Shown here: one piece after another, positions 33,301 to 42,414 of the stretch
Numbering within the stretch: position 1 is the stretch's first letter
How the letters are laid out: the number at the start of each line of letters is the position of its first letter
Assembly (NCBI GenBank): GCA_009760855.2
Contig: WPIO01000031.1
Coordinates: 2,669,001-2,733,000, forward strand
Length of the DNA stretch: 64,000 bases
Source: Cristatella mucedo
Taxonomy: Eukaryota > Bryozoa > Phylactolaemata > Cristatellidae
Direction of reading: 5' to 3'
The notes under the pieces: model-generated
The model's input: only the letters and a program-made list of their open reading frames with translations
The model's database searches: none
What the model was told of the DNA's origin: nothing
Made by a program: the position numbers and the translations under genes

Positions 33301-36282
33301 TGGAGGCAATGAAATTCGCGATGTCTTTGCCTGTAGCCAGCAGTAAAACGGCAATAAACTAAATAATCAGCCATCATTCATCTCCGCTGTCTTGTGAAGA
33401 CGAGCGATGTCTTTCCTACCTTCCTCCCCTCGTCTTGGACAATCTTCTTCACTAAATGCTTTTCCCAGCCTAGGTTAAATTTATGTTGCATGTTGCTATA
33501 ATTTATCATTTCTCAATGAGACTTAGTGCTTCCTGAATGCGGACTCACTTCGCTGAGTCGTAGTTGCTTCGTCACGTAAGACAAGGCTGCATGATCTTGC
33601 TGTTTGACAGAAGTGTGCCATCTTTCGGCGTGACGGACTTTCTCGTTTTAATTAGTAGAGATTAAGGATGACTGAAATAACTTTCTTCGGAGCTTGGAAG
33701 TTCACTTTTCAAAAATAGACTACTTCCCTCTCCCAATCACTGATAACAAGTACTGCACCTAAAATACACTCGTCCATGTGCCAAAATGTCAAAGTTTATT
33801 TCAGCCTTTCAGGCTTAAAAGTGAGCTTGTAATGCATGACCGCGTTAAATGAACTGAGCAGCGACCAAAGAAGAAGTTGAAGAGTTATGTTTGACGAAAT
33901 TCCAATGAAATGCTGCATGCTTTGGCGGCACGACAATTAGCCTTCCACTGTGTCCTAGAAGACTTTTCAAACTGGGTAGGACGCCAAATTAGGGATATTT
34001 AAGAGTGTGTTTTCTTCATCTTTACTTGCAGTCGCTGATGCTGCCAATTGCAAAGTCATTGGGGGGTAGAGGATCCCCCTACGGCGGGGTTGTGACTTGG
34101 GTCGCTCATATGCTTCGCCCAGCCCCAACCGTCACCGCAAACAAAATTAACACTAATTAATTAATTAAAACTTTATCGATGAGTAAGTCACTGAGTTCCT
34201 CTCGAATTAACACTAAAGTTTTGGCCTGTAAGTTTTCGTTAATTGAGAGTCTAGCCCCGCCTACATACAAATCTTGAGGGTCTTTCTTCCTACGAAACAA
34301 TTTTATTTTGAGGGTCTTATCCCCAGAGGAAAAAACTGGCTCCACCAATGGATTTACGTTCAAAACTTTTAAACGTGAGAATGGCAAGCAATATGTGGAT
34401 GAAAAACTTGGCTCAGATTTGCGCATTCCTTTTTGCAATTTGGATGCAAGGCATAAACGTCATTGAGCGTAAAAATGCAGAGCAGAGAGAACAAATTTGA
34501 GCCACCTTGTTGCAGAACATACCAACGCCAGAGCTATGATGGCAGGTAGACGCACTCTTTAATTAAAATCAAGTGAATTCCCGGCGGAAAATCAATTTGA
34601 AGCAGACGTCATAATATGTTCAAAGTTAAAGTTTCAGCATGACGCGCATCAGAAACTTATGTAATGAATAACCGTTAATGATGTATAGGGCCACTCGTGT
34701 TTTACTAGTCAGAGCTGGGTTTCGCTTGTGTCTTCTAACAAATTTTTCTGCTTATCATGCAACTACTCGCTGGGAATAGTAAAAACAAAATTGATAAAAA
34801 TAAGAGATCAGCTCAAATAAAAACAGAGATTTTCTAAAACGTTCATTTAATTTTTCTATAGAGAAATTTACAAATTTATGTGTAGAAATTTAAGAAATTT
34901 ATTTTTCATTTAAAATTAACGTCGCAAAATAGTAGGTTGCGTTCAATAAATAAACTGATTCAGCTATCACTAACCTATTTAACGCTTACGGTCGATCTTT
35001 CCAGACATGAGCATAGCAAAGCATGGGAAAGCCTACGAATAGGGAAAGCAAGTAGCTCATGACCGATCTTCAACACAATATGCTGCTACATGAAGAAAAG
35101 TAGCGACCAAGCTCGATGTTATGTGCTTAATTAATTTATTCAGCTCTCGCAAATAGCAATTTTTGCATCCGAACAATTGAAGCAAGGCAAATTTTCTCAA
35201 TTGTCAGCTTCAACGTAGACTAAAAGGCCGTCTGCTTATGCATTTTCATCAGTCAATTCTAATACACCTATAGCGCACCGTAAGATCCAGCCACATCTAG
35301 GCGTTTACGAAGACAAGAGTTTAGTATAGCTTTCTAGTTTTCTATAGTGCACACTGGAGAAGCCTAAATGGATTTAGCTACGCATTCGATAGCCGGCAGA
35401 CTTCCTCTCACGCAACAAAGAGAAAATGAAAAGCACAGCCGAGTCGGAAGGGCAGTCGAGTTAGTGAGTAGTATGGAAGTAGCAGCTCAAGACGGCTGGA
35501 AAGGATAAACCATAGTGTGCAGCAGAAAAGTAGATGTCTCGTTGTGCAAGAATTGTGAAAATGAGCCCAAAGTCTAGGACCTGCAGAGCAAACGCTTCCG
35601 CCGCCAACTGTATTTAAGCGGAGGAACGCCGAGTGAGTAACTCGATCCTATTCTATAAGATAACAATCTCATGTCTATTATTGGCACGAGTTGGTACACG
35701 GGAAGTACGTAGGTCACCAGCAGAGCACAAATGGCGATAGCATGCTAGCAGTCACAGCCAAATTGACTCACCAGTTTTCGGCTGACTTAAGAGTGTCGTG
35801 TTTGTGCACAGTCGGGATAGTTCGGTGTTATTATACGATGCCGGACATGCAATAACCATGTAGACAGAGTGCAGGAACACCGAACTTGGTGCGCAAACAA
35901 AGGACTTCGCAGGTAACGCCTTTGTAGCAGAACCTGAGGATGGCGTTTTATCTTGACAGCAGTCACCGAAGATTGCACAATGGTCGTCGCACGAACAACC
36001 CCTGTCCACCCTGCTGGGCCCATCTAATCCTTCCAACAAGGCACAGGAATGAGCTTCCGGACAAAGGGAACTGGCGTCATCCGGGGTAGCTTTGAAGGCT
36101 TTTCTTTGAGGCGTAGGTAGTTCGAAGGACTCTGTGAAATTGTATTCGATTACAGTTGTAGAGATGCTGTCATTAACCGGTTCAGTCGAGCTCTCGATGG
36201 CGTCACTGCCTAATGTGCTTAAGATCGTTGCCGCGATCAAAATGAATGAAATTTCTTTAAAAATGTGGATGCTCATCCTCAT
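25785..36282 (-). CDS. SMB-domain class B 7TM receptor, copy 2 (intact, 3 exons, 788 aa)
   Basis: Exons 36282-35772, 29444-29192 and 27387-25785 join in phase (1, then 2) into 788 codons plus stop. Residues 1-26 are a hydrophobic signal peptide. A somatomedin B domain follows at about 74-111 ('CSCDDHCAIFGDCCQDK'). Two similar modules, 'YRNIYCAKC' (186-194) and 'YRNIDCAMC' (312-320), sit in a glycosylation-rich ectodomain of about 510 residues. Then come seven helices (about 512-754). Class B marks are the conserved Cys pair (about 574 and 653) and 'LNALQGVFVF' in TM7. I see no GPS cleavage motif. The family signals from the plasma membrane through G proteins; the ligand is unknown. ATG 36282 was chosen because it precedes the leader, and a second ATG lies two codons on. 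It is the only intact copy of three. The first intron is 6.3 kb and full of retrotransposons. Confidence 0.87.
27810..28035 (-). mobile_element. LINE-A 3' fragment
   Basis: Minus-strand match to the last coding part of LINE-A (compare 42545-42740): the 'gtgagtagcatagaagtagc' segment, 'tctagacctgcag' and 'cttctgccgccaac' are shared. Strongly mutated. Confidence 0.75.
28378..28468. repeat. CT-rich pyrimidine tract
   Basis: Irregular (CT)n with TTCTTCTTCTTC near its end, in intron 2 of copy 2. Confidence 0.85.
28770..28880 (+). mobile_element. LINE-A 3' terminal fragment
   Basis: Plus-strand match to the LINE-A 3' UTR: 'ttaggctgtgagtgcgctat' through 'acggagatacat', ending just where the TACAT-type tail begins (compare the reverse complement of 42360-42470). 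Confidence 0.8.
29040..29115 (-). mobile_element. tRNA-headed SINE-like fragment
   Basis: On the minus strand a B-box-like 'gtgggttcaactcc' follows a weak A-box-like 'tgctagttgtatcc' at roughly tRNA spacing. There is no cloverleaf, so it is a SINE head or tRNA relic, not a tRNA gene. Confidence 0.45.
29192..29444 (-). CDS. Receptor copy 2, exon 2 (first YRN module + linker)
   Basis: The exon starts after 'ctatgtttgtag' (phase 1, completing an Asp codon) and ends 'TATATCAG' before GTACAA (phase 2). It encodes 'TYRNIYCAKCW', a Trp-rich stretch ('LATWLWHYTC') and a Ser/Thr/Ala/Glu-rich linker ending 'SALDYI'. Copies 1 and 3 have the same exon with the same boundaries. Confidence 0.9.
29720..29785. 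repeat. ATGTATC minisatellite
   Basis: Repeated 'tgtatcatgta' units, directly at the 5' junction of the LINE-B copy that follows. Confidence 0.85.
29789..30373 (+). mobile_element. LINE-B 3' copy, young subfamily
   Basis: A plus frame encodes the LINE-B C-terminus through 'TFKRNLKTHLFRTAFSGSL', then the 3' UTR, the 'agaaagagattgagttctct' tail and (TTA)n at 30352-30372. It is about 96% identical to 17139-17735 with the same 5' breakpoint. Confidence 0.9.
30374..30840. other. Unassigned intronic sequence
   Basis: No recognised element. Confidence 0.45.
30841..32008 (-). mobile_element. LINE-B copy with reverse-transcriptase C-terminal half
   Basis: From the ATT-type tail at 30841 the minus strand runs through the 3' UTR into an open 220-codon frame (31768-31106) carrying 'DFSLDDHFSSTVK', 'FDRAFVTSRLDFCNSLLAGL' and 'LPLLADLHWLPVKQ'. 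A second frame (32008-31775) has 'YSDDTQLYLCFD', the YADD catalytic box with Ala changed to Ser, and 'FLKLNYDKTN'. It is truncated just upstream of that box. This is the most complete readable LINE-B copy here. Confidence 0.9.
32009..32380 (-). mobile_element. Second LINE-B 3' copy, abutting the first
   Basis: A complete LINE-B 3' end with its own (AAT)n tail (32011-32034) lies directly against the truncated 5' end of the copy at 30841-32008. It ends at 32380 within the 'SYAPKAW' coding region, next to another element. It belongs to the young subfamily. Confidence 0.88.
32381..32954 (-). pseudogene. Remnant of a widespread repetitive protein family, function unknown
   Basis: The minus frame from 32954 reads 'SRLRKWNEHTIEYPNLP', an acidic Ser/Asp-rich stretch and 'SQSDLDDFVRDLDLVKESAE'. 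After a frameshift it reads 'DPAEWRLFIRSSNTSF', then in another frame 'LFHNGNELNS', and finally a GLMK-like block with 'YVKALTQDGD'. This order matches a protein family I remember as present in many copies in arthropod, cnidarian and vertebrate genomes and probably transposon-derived. The large middle part is deleted and several frameshifts are present, so it is dead. The adjoining LINE-B insertion cuts off what followed. Confidence 0.6.
32955..35354. other. Unassigned intronic sequence
   Basis: AT-rich, with no recognised element apart from the small frame at 34157-34438, noted separately. Confidence 0.45.
34157..34438 (-). other. Unrecognised 93-codon frame
   Basis: A Lys/Leu-rich open frame containing 'KIKLFRRKKDPQDLYVGG' and 'LVLIREELSDLLIDKVLIN'. 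It is too protein-like in composition to dismiss and could be the end of a retroelement ORF1 or a decayed exon. I do not recognise the family. It lies in intron 1 of receptor copy 2. Confidence 0.3.
35355..35645 (-). mobile_element. LINE-A 3' fragment
   Basis: Minus-strand match to 42450-42740 of the long LINE-A copy: 'acgcattcgatagccggcag', 'acgcaacaaagagaaa' and 'tctaggacctgcagagc' are shared. Confidence 0.82.
35772..36282 (-). CDS. Receptor copy 2, exon 1 (signal peptide + somatomedin B domain)
   Basis: Encodes 170 residues plus one base. The leader is 'MRMSIHIFKEISFILIAATI'. The SMB cysteines are at residues 74, 80, 96, 98, 102, 108 and 109, with Cys130 a candidate eighth. SMB domains are small disulfide-locked modules that bind proteins, as in vitronectin. 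The donor is CTG|GTGAGT. Any upstream untranslated exon is not identifiable; the frame is open for 33 codons upstream of this ATG. Confidence 0.88.
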
Positions 36283-37169
36283 CTTCAAAAGCCCTGGTTG
36301 CGGAATAATTAAAATACAACCAATCACTAGACTATCACTTTGAAAAGGCAAATCACACAATTTGCTTGTTCGATCCAGCATATTCCTGCAGGGTTTTCCA
36401 ACTTTAAGGTAGCGTTCAGTTGTTAAAGCGGGACATGGGGGTCAAACCGATACTTTTTACAGTGTTATCTTGGGAGCTCCGATAATTTATCGATGCCGTC
36501 CGAAGATTTGTATACGTATAACATATGGGAAATTAAACTACGAAAACAAGATGTGTAAGCGTGCTTTATATGGAGCTGCAAATTTTTAATGCAGAAAAAT
36601 ATCTGTTTGCATAAGCAGCAGAGCTGTCAGAGAATGCCTAAGTGACTTGAAAAATTGACAGCAGCAAGCTCACGCAAGTTCTGCTGCTCAAATTACTCAT
36701 TACCTTGACTATCTGATCTGACGGTTTACCTTATCTTGCCAAAGCGGTGCAGCCAGAGAGGTATTACTTGTTTATTTTAGGTTCTTATAAAAAATAATTG
36801 ATACATTAAAATTTTTTAAGTTTAGAGAAGAAATTGCGGCAATAACAAAGCGTTCTGCATAGCTGAATGTGGTCCCTATGTAATTTATTGTCTTTTTAAG
36901 GCAGCTTCCAAAAGAGTAAATATACAATTTGGCTTAGGATAGAAATAATAACCAGAGAAAAAGAGAGAAATGAGGAGATACTTTGACAAACAGAGAGTAG
37001 ACAGATACACAGGTTAAGAGAAATAATATGTATAAAAAATTCAGAAGACACGCGTAGAGAAGGAAGGTAATTAACTCAAAAAATAACGCGAGGTGACTGT
37101 GCAGCGTTCCTGCACAATGGATTAATAATAATAATAATAAATACTTAAACTTATAAATAATAAAGTTCT
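36283..37169. other. Region upstream of receptor copy 2
   Basis: Presumed promoter side of the only intact receptor. I find no convincing TATA box, CpG island or other promoter signature. Confidence 0.35.
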
Positions 37170-37655
37170 TACGCTGACCCACATAGCCCGCCACAGCTTG
37201 GCTCCTTCACAGCTAGCTGTACTTCTGACGAGTTTCAGCCTCCTCGTGCCTTTGAGTCGTGTATGGAAAAAATTAGTTGTCCCATTCCTTCGCTTAAAGA
37301 CCGTTGGCAGCAGAAGCTTTTCCTCTGAGGGTCATAGGCTGTTGAAATCACGTCAGCAATTCATACGCAGCAATATTCACTGTCCTGCTGCCGATTAAGG
37401 TAATCTTTTCTAGTCGTCCTCAGCTGCTATTTCCATGCTACTCGCTACCTCAACAGCTCTCCTGACTGCTACGCATCTCACTTTCTCTTCGTTCTGTGAG
37501 ATAAAGGCTGATTACTACCGAATGCGTACCTACAGCCGCTTAGGCTTTAAGTGTGCTAGAGAAAACTCTCCAGCGTAAAACCTACTTCGTCGGCGTGGCT
37601 TTGTGAAGTAATAGACTGAGATGCATTACATTACATTGCACCTACGTATGCAACT
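37170..37655 (+). mobile_element. LINE-A 3' copy, degenerate
   Basis: Plus-strand match to the LINE-A C-terminus ('ARHSLAPSQLAVLLTSF' equals the 'ARHGLAPSYLAELLHQF' of the long copy) and to its 3' UTR. It ends in a TACAT-type tail ('attacattacattg') at 37627-37640. Confidence 0.85.
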
Positions 37656-38449
37656 GGCCCAATTATCCACCCCTCGTTCTCCTTTGACATGACACTTACT
37701 ATTGCTGCACCGTCGTAGTATTACTATTAATATCAGGATGGGCATAAGCAGCGCGACATCAGTGAGTGTGTTGGATTCGCTGACTTACTAACTAAAGCAC
37801 ATAGCTTAGTATATGGAGTTGATTAGAATTCCAAGATACTTAAGTCAGCCATCCCCACCATATCTAGGGATCCTTGAAGTGAAATAGCAGATAGTTTTTT
37901 AACCTTTTGTCAGCAAAATAGGTACAAATCAGAGAGTAAATCTCTGTGGTAACACACCATCTGGCCGACTGAACCTCAGTTCGTGGTTCAAAAAGCCAAC
38001 GCTCGCTTTCAAATCAGCCATTACTGAAGTCAAATGTAAGTACACCCCCCCATTCAAAGATGACTACTCGCCCTCTAGATGCTACGGCTACTGCTCTCCT
38101 TCTGAGATTGTTGTATATACTGCCACCATGCACAGCAAGCCTAATGAATATATCCCTAGCCCAACATTGTTTCTCTGAATCATGCCAAGAGGACGTTGTC
38201 AGGTCACTCGTCAAGCAGTCGACACTAAACAAGGAGAATGCAAGAAACTTACGCCTGGTCTCGGGGTTGACTTTTTTTGGATAAAAGACACATCTGAAGC
38301 GAGTACTGGCAGACTAGCGAAACCCGTACTTCAATTCTAACACGGAAATTAAGTTGCAGCCAGGATTTAGTGCTTATCACTTTACGCAGTCAGCAGTGCT
38401 ACGAATGTATGATAGCCAACTTTTAGAAATGCTCACTTTACTAGATTCA
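37656..38449. other. Unassigned sequence
   Basis: No recognised gene or element. Confidence 0.45.
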
Positions 38450-38917
38450 TTTGGCTAGGCATGCTAGGTATCCTGCCAGCGTTTGATACCATTGACTGCC
38501 AAGTCATTCTCGAGTGCCTATTATTTCTCCTGGGCATCGCTAGCAGTGCACTGCAGTAGCATATAGGTCTTATCTCAGTGGACAATTTCAGAGCTTCTAT
38601 TTAGCAGACTAAAATTCATCACGCAAACATGGAAAGCATGCATTATCCCGGCTTGTCTACGAGGAAAATATCATTTCACAATGTTTATTCTCTCCCTTAC
38701 AAAAGGTAATCGCTAAGCGAAATTGAGGCTTTAATTTTTATTCTGATGACCATAGCTGTGCGTGCGGTTTGACCTTCACTGCCTTCTGGCACTTCAAACT
38801 CTATCAACTCCCTCAAAAAAGAGTATATTCCTGATGTTTTCATTTTGGTGGCTGTACACTTTTCCTTATTGAATGACGATAAAGCTAACTTAGTAGTTAT
38901 TGCTAAACCTAGTATTA
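38450..38917 (+). mobile_element. LINE-B reverse-transcriptase core fragment, degenerate
   Basis: Plus-strand relics in order: 'AFDTIDCQVILECLLFLLGIA' in part (motif A region), a region corresponding to the 'GVPQGS' block, a ruined YADD region ('FILMTIAV'), and a block near 38866-38915 matching 'LNDDKANLVVIAKPS'. The LINE-A sequence starts where it ends. Confidence 0.75.
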
Positions 38918-38996
38918 GGTATCTCTACATGTAACTCAAAGCCACAACGGCTAAGTGACTATTATGCAGGGGAGTTTGCTGTTGCACACTTAAAGC
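38918..38996 (-). mobile_element. LINE-A 3' end, left part split by an LTR insertion
   Basis: Matches 42368-42440 of the long LINE-A copy ('gtatctc', 'gtaactc', 'cagggga(g)agttt'). The match resumes at 39860 after the LTR, with the four bases AAGC present on both sides. Confidence 0.8.
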
Positions 38997-39064
38997 TGCA
39001 CTGGTGCAGCTCTCAGCTTAGCCGCGATGGGAGCCCTTGCCTTAGAGGGGGGGGGGGATCGACT

Positions 39065-39285
39065 AGGGCGCCTAGTACAGATGCAGCTCCTGACTCACCT
39101 AGCTCAGGTTAGAATGGAGCTTTATGCAGGCGATGCGGTTAGGAGATGGAGCGACTAATGTGGTTGTCTTAGCGGGTTTGACTTGAACAGCTAGTACAAG
39201 CCCGACTCCTGGTCTACCCGCTAAAATGAATGAAGCCTGGTGCAGACGTTGCGGTCAGGATGTGCACCGACTAATATGCTGAAGT
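39065..39285. repeat. Two diverged tandem units of about 115 bp in the LTR
   Basis: 39065-39175 and 39188-39285 share 'ctagtaca', 'ctcctg', 'cgctaa..tgaatg', 'gcggt.agga' and 'cgactaat.tg' in the same order. Confidence 0.65.
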
Positions 39286-39361
39286 AGAAATAGCAGCTGC
39301 GCGCGAGGTCAGGAGTTGAGAGGGGAGAGAATATAATGAGACGAGTGAGAGCTTACTCGGA

Positions 39362-39500
39362 CAGCTTGGGTAGTCGAGCAGAGACTACGCCCCGAGAGCT
39401 CAGGGCGGCAGCTTGGGTAGTCGAGCAGAGACTACGCCCCGAGAGCTCAGGGCTGCAGCTTGGGAGTCGAGGCGAGACTACGCTTCAAGAGCACGAGAGG
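39362..39500. repeat. Three tandem units of about 47 bp in the LTR
   Basis: Two almost identical units ('cagcttgggtagtcgagcag' start, 'gagagctcaggg' end) and a third, more diverged one. Confidence 0.9.
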
Positions 39501-39859
39501 CAAACCTACGGCGACGAACAGCTAAGTGTAACTTAGACTACGCAGTTGTGTTCTGCCGGCTACTCAGTTAGCTGCTCGTATCTTGGGGTGCTGAAGCAAC
39601 CCGCCTTCGCAATTGCTAGCGACGCGCGCATAGGTTAGTGTATTATACGCGGGCTTCGGGAGTTCGCGCAGTTAACTCCGTCGGTCCGGTACGCGCCGCG
39701 TAAAGCGCTTGCGCCGGCGCGTAACCACTACTAACAGGCCCACAATAAACTGTTGCTTTCGGCACCCAGTTGTGGCCGCCTGTGTTTTAACCGCACTGCA
39801 GCACTGCATCACACAGTCCACCGGTAGAGAACCGGGGGACGAACCTCTACGCGGTTACA

Positions 39860-39965
39860 AAGCCTAAGCAGCTTTTGTTGAGCGTACGGTAACCAACAGA
39901 CTCCATCTCACCCAGTAAAGAGAACGGGCGAAGCATACCAGAGTCACTAGGTGACCTGATCAGCT
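39860..39965 (-). mobile_element. LINE-A 3' end, right part beyond the LTR
   Basis: Continues the LINE-A match ('aagcctaagcagct', 'taaccaacagact', 'gtaaagagaacggg') that was interrupted at 38996. Confidence 0.78.
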
Positions 39966-41925
39966 ACATTATCAAGTCAGCCTACTACCGAAGTCGCACT
40001 ACTTTTGAACTCCAAAATAAATCATGCGTCACATCGGTAGATAGCGATGGGCTCCATGGTGCTCAGCGGCCTTCTCTTCAACAGCATTCTCCAGAACGGC
40101 TTACGATGGCAAGCGCTTTTATAAAAGCTGGCTTTAAGGTGTACTTAGTGTGATTTTTGGATTAAAACCAAAAGGGCTTGGCAAACATAAAGAGCTGTAG
40201 TAGATGATCGTGATTAAAAGCAGGGTAAGAGCAAGTATAAGAGACAAAATATGGGCTCGCACTACTCACTCTTTTGGATTGCACAACTTGTGGACTCACC
40301 GTAGCCTATGACTTGAAATGCACTATGGCATCGTTGACAGACCAAAGCTGAGATACACAAATGGGCTGCAACAATTGTTCTAGGAGGGTATAAGCCATTG
40401 TTTATAGATAAGTCGTATGGCCTACCTTGACAAGGGAAGGTATGCACATGATGAAAGCAGACTTCAGCCAGCTCCAGCCAGCTAAAGACGAGCCAGATCT
40501 CTCCTAGGTCGCTCTCCAGTTACAAGTTTTTAGCAGTGGTAGTACCAGCCAACGGACCTATGTCTCGACCACTCTAAGCCTAGCAAAGACTCACAACTGG
40601 CATGAGATGAGGCAGTCCAGCTAGATACGATACTGAACAAGAAAGCAAGGCTGCTCAATAGGCAAGCTGGGTCATTCAGAAGGCTCTTTTAAAGAGCTTG
40701 GGAGTCTGGCTACCTTCTGTGCAGCAGACCATTGCCATGGCTACAGCTGCTATGACAAGCGACTAGAATTGACGTACCTATTGTTTGACGACGACTGATG
40801 GAGAGTTTATAATCTCCTCTCTTGGCTGCACAAGTTCTGCCGATCGACTATCCACGGTCAATTGCTGAGGCATATGCATTTAACTGGCTGCAAGGGATAG
40901 TAAGAGCTGTAGTCACCCAAAGGGTATGCATCATATTCCACATTGCGGTTTCGCTGGATACTGATTGGTCGTGGTTACTGAGTAGCCAGTGACTAACTGC
41001 TGATCGGGGCTTGATATCTTTCCAGCTGTCTGTACGGATATTCAAGCACAGCTTTCACTATTCTGTCGATGGCGTAGATTCAGTGCTGTGTTGCAGGAAG
41101 CAGCATATGGTCTTACCCCTATCTTACCGCTCGAAAGTTGACCTGCTTGGCCGGAGCTGTCAGAAGCTGCATCAGCCGACCATTAACACTTTTTCTGGGC
41201 GTACATCAGGAGATGCAACTCAACGTTTAGCATACGACGCCGTGCACATACAACAGAGTTTTGATACCACTGCTACTGGGCATGCACTGAAAATAAAGTT
41301 TATGTGTGCTAGAGGTATTCTTCTCTAAAGCCAACATATTTCCTGGGCACAGTCAACGGACCATGGCGTATAGTTTCGGTGCCATACTAGCCCCTAACAA
41401 GATCTGTGCGGTGTCCAAGCCTCATTTCAACATTATAATATAGTTATCAGTATGACATCCAGGTGCAATCACCCATGATGCATCCTTGCACACATTCCGA
41501 AGGGAGCCAACATGAGAGGTGACGACCTGCCACAATCGGACAGAGGCCAAGCTCTGGTGGAGGTGGTCCACCAAAGCTAGCCATACTCTATAGAGTCCCA
41601 AACATGGTCTCACTAATTCCAGTGGTTGTCATTCAATGAAAAAGGATGTGGTGGCCATACTTGGATAGGCATGTGGCTTTCCGTTCTGAACCAAATTATT
41701 CCGGTCTTACTTCGAGAAAAGAGAAAGTCATTCCATAGCCCAATTGATGTCATTTTCAAGGTGTGTTTGAAGTGAAGGGTTTACTTTCACCTGATGGAAC
41801 GTGGTGTTTTTCAAAATCTTATCTGAGCATCTGTGTTATACTTTGCTGTAATACGCTATAGACCTTCGTCTGAAAATATCTGCATTTAGAGTCCAACAGA
41901 AAAGTGTAAAGGAATATCGATAAAA
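39966..41925. other. Unassigned sequence
   Basis: About 2 kb with no recognised gene or repeat. The longest frame (41011-41328, 105 codons) shows no domain I know. Confidence 0.45.
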
Positions 41926-42005
41926 GAATAATAATATTGTCTTTGTCTAATGCCAAAGAGAACTGAATCTGTATCCAAGTACTTTACAGCTTTATACAAG
42001 AGAGT
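41926..42005 (-). mobile_element. LINE-B 3' tip, degenerate
   Basis: 'aataataatatt' followed by 'agagaactgaatct' on the plus strand matches the LINE-B tail read in reverse. Confidence 0.5.
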
Positions 42006-42059
42006 AAATACCCAAGAGTCAATGATAAGCAAAGTATAGGTAACCGTAACTTAGGCAAC

Positions 42060-42175
42060 TATGCAGAAGCACTGAAGTGATGATGTAGTGGGCCTGGTAG
42101 GTCAGAGTGAGAACTTAGTCGTGTCTGTACTGTTCAACGGAAGCCGAAATGCTCCTTAGCAATTCACATAAAGGA
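42060..42175 (-). mobile_element. LINE-A fragment, degenerate
   Basis: 'gggcctggtaggtcagagtg', then a diverged 'gttcaacggaagccgaaatgc', corresponds to 42808-42885 of the long copy. Confidence 0.55.
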
Positions 42176-42414
42176 AGTGCACAGGGAACTTCGAAGTCAG
42201 ACACGAGCATGCAGCATGATAGATCACTACTACCAACCCCTTACCCAAGCATCTACCTGTATCCTAGGCTATTCCAGCGATGAGCTATTATCGATGGCTA
42301 ATGAAAATTCACAGTTTGAATTCGTGCCTATGCACCTTCAGGAAAACGAGTATGTAATGTAATGTAATGTATCTCCGTCAGTAACTCCACAAAGTCATAA
42401 AGACCACGTGGGTG

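Larger units (their letters stand above)
29445..35771 (-). other. Intron 1 of receptor copy 2
   Basis: 6.3 kb between donor CTG|GTGAGT and acceptor TTTGTAG. It holds three LINE-B copies, a LINE-A fragment and the remnant of a repetitive protein family, mapped separately. Confidence 0.8.
38997..39859 (+). mobile_element. Solo LTR of a retrotransposon, 863 bp, with 4-bp target duplication
   Basis: The block starts TGCACTGG and ends GGTTACA (TG...CA) and is bracketed by the direct repeat AAGC (38993-38996 and 39860-39863). It interrupts a LINE-A fragment whose halves join cleanly when the block is removed. An AATAAA lies at 39732, consistent with the R/U5 boundary. The first 500 bp contain two sets of tandem repeats, as often seen in U3. 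The last 196 bp are identical to 52246-52441. A 4-bp duplication fits Ty3/Gypsy integrases. No coding region lies inside, so only the LTR remains. Confidence 0.82.
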
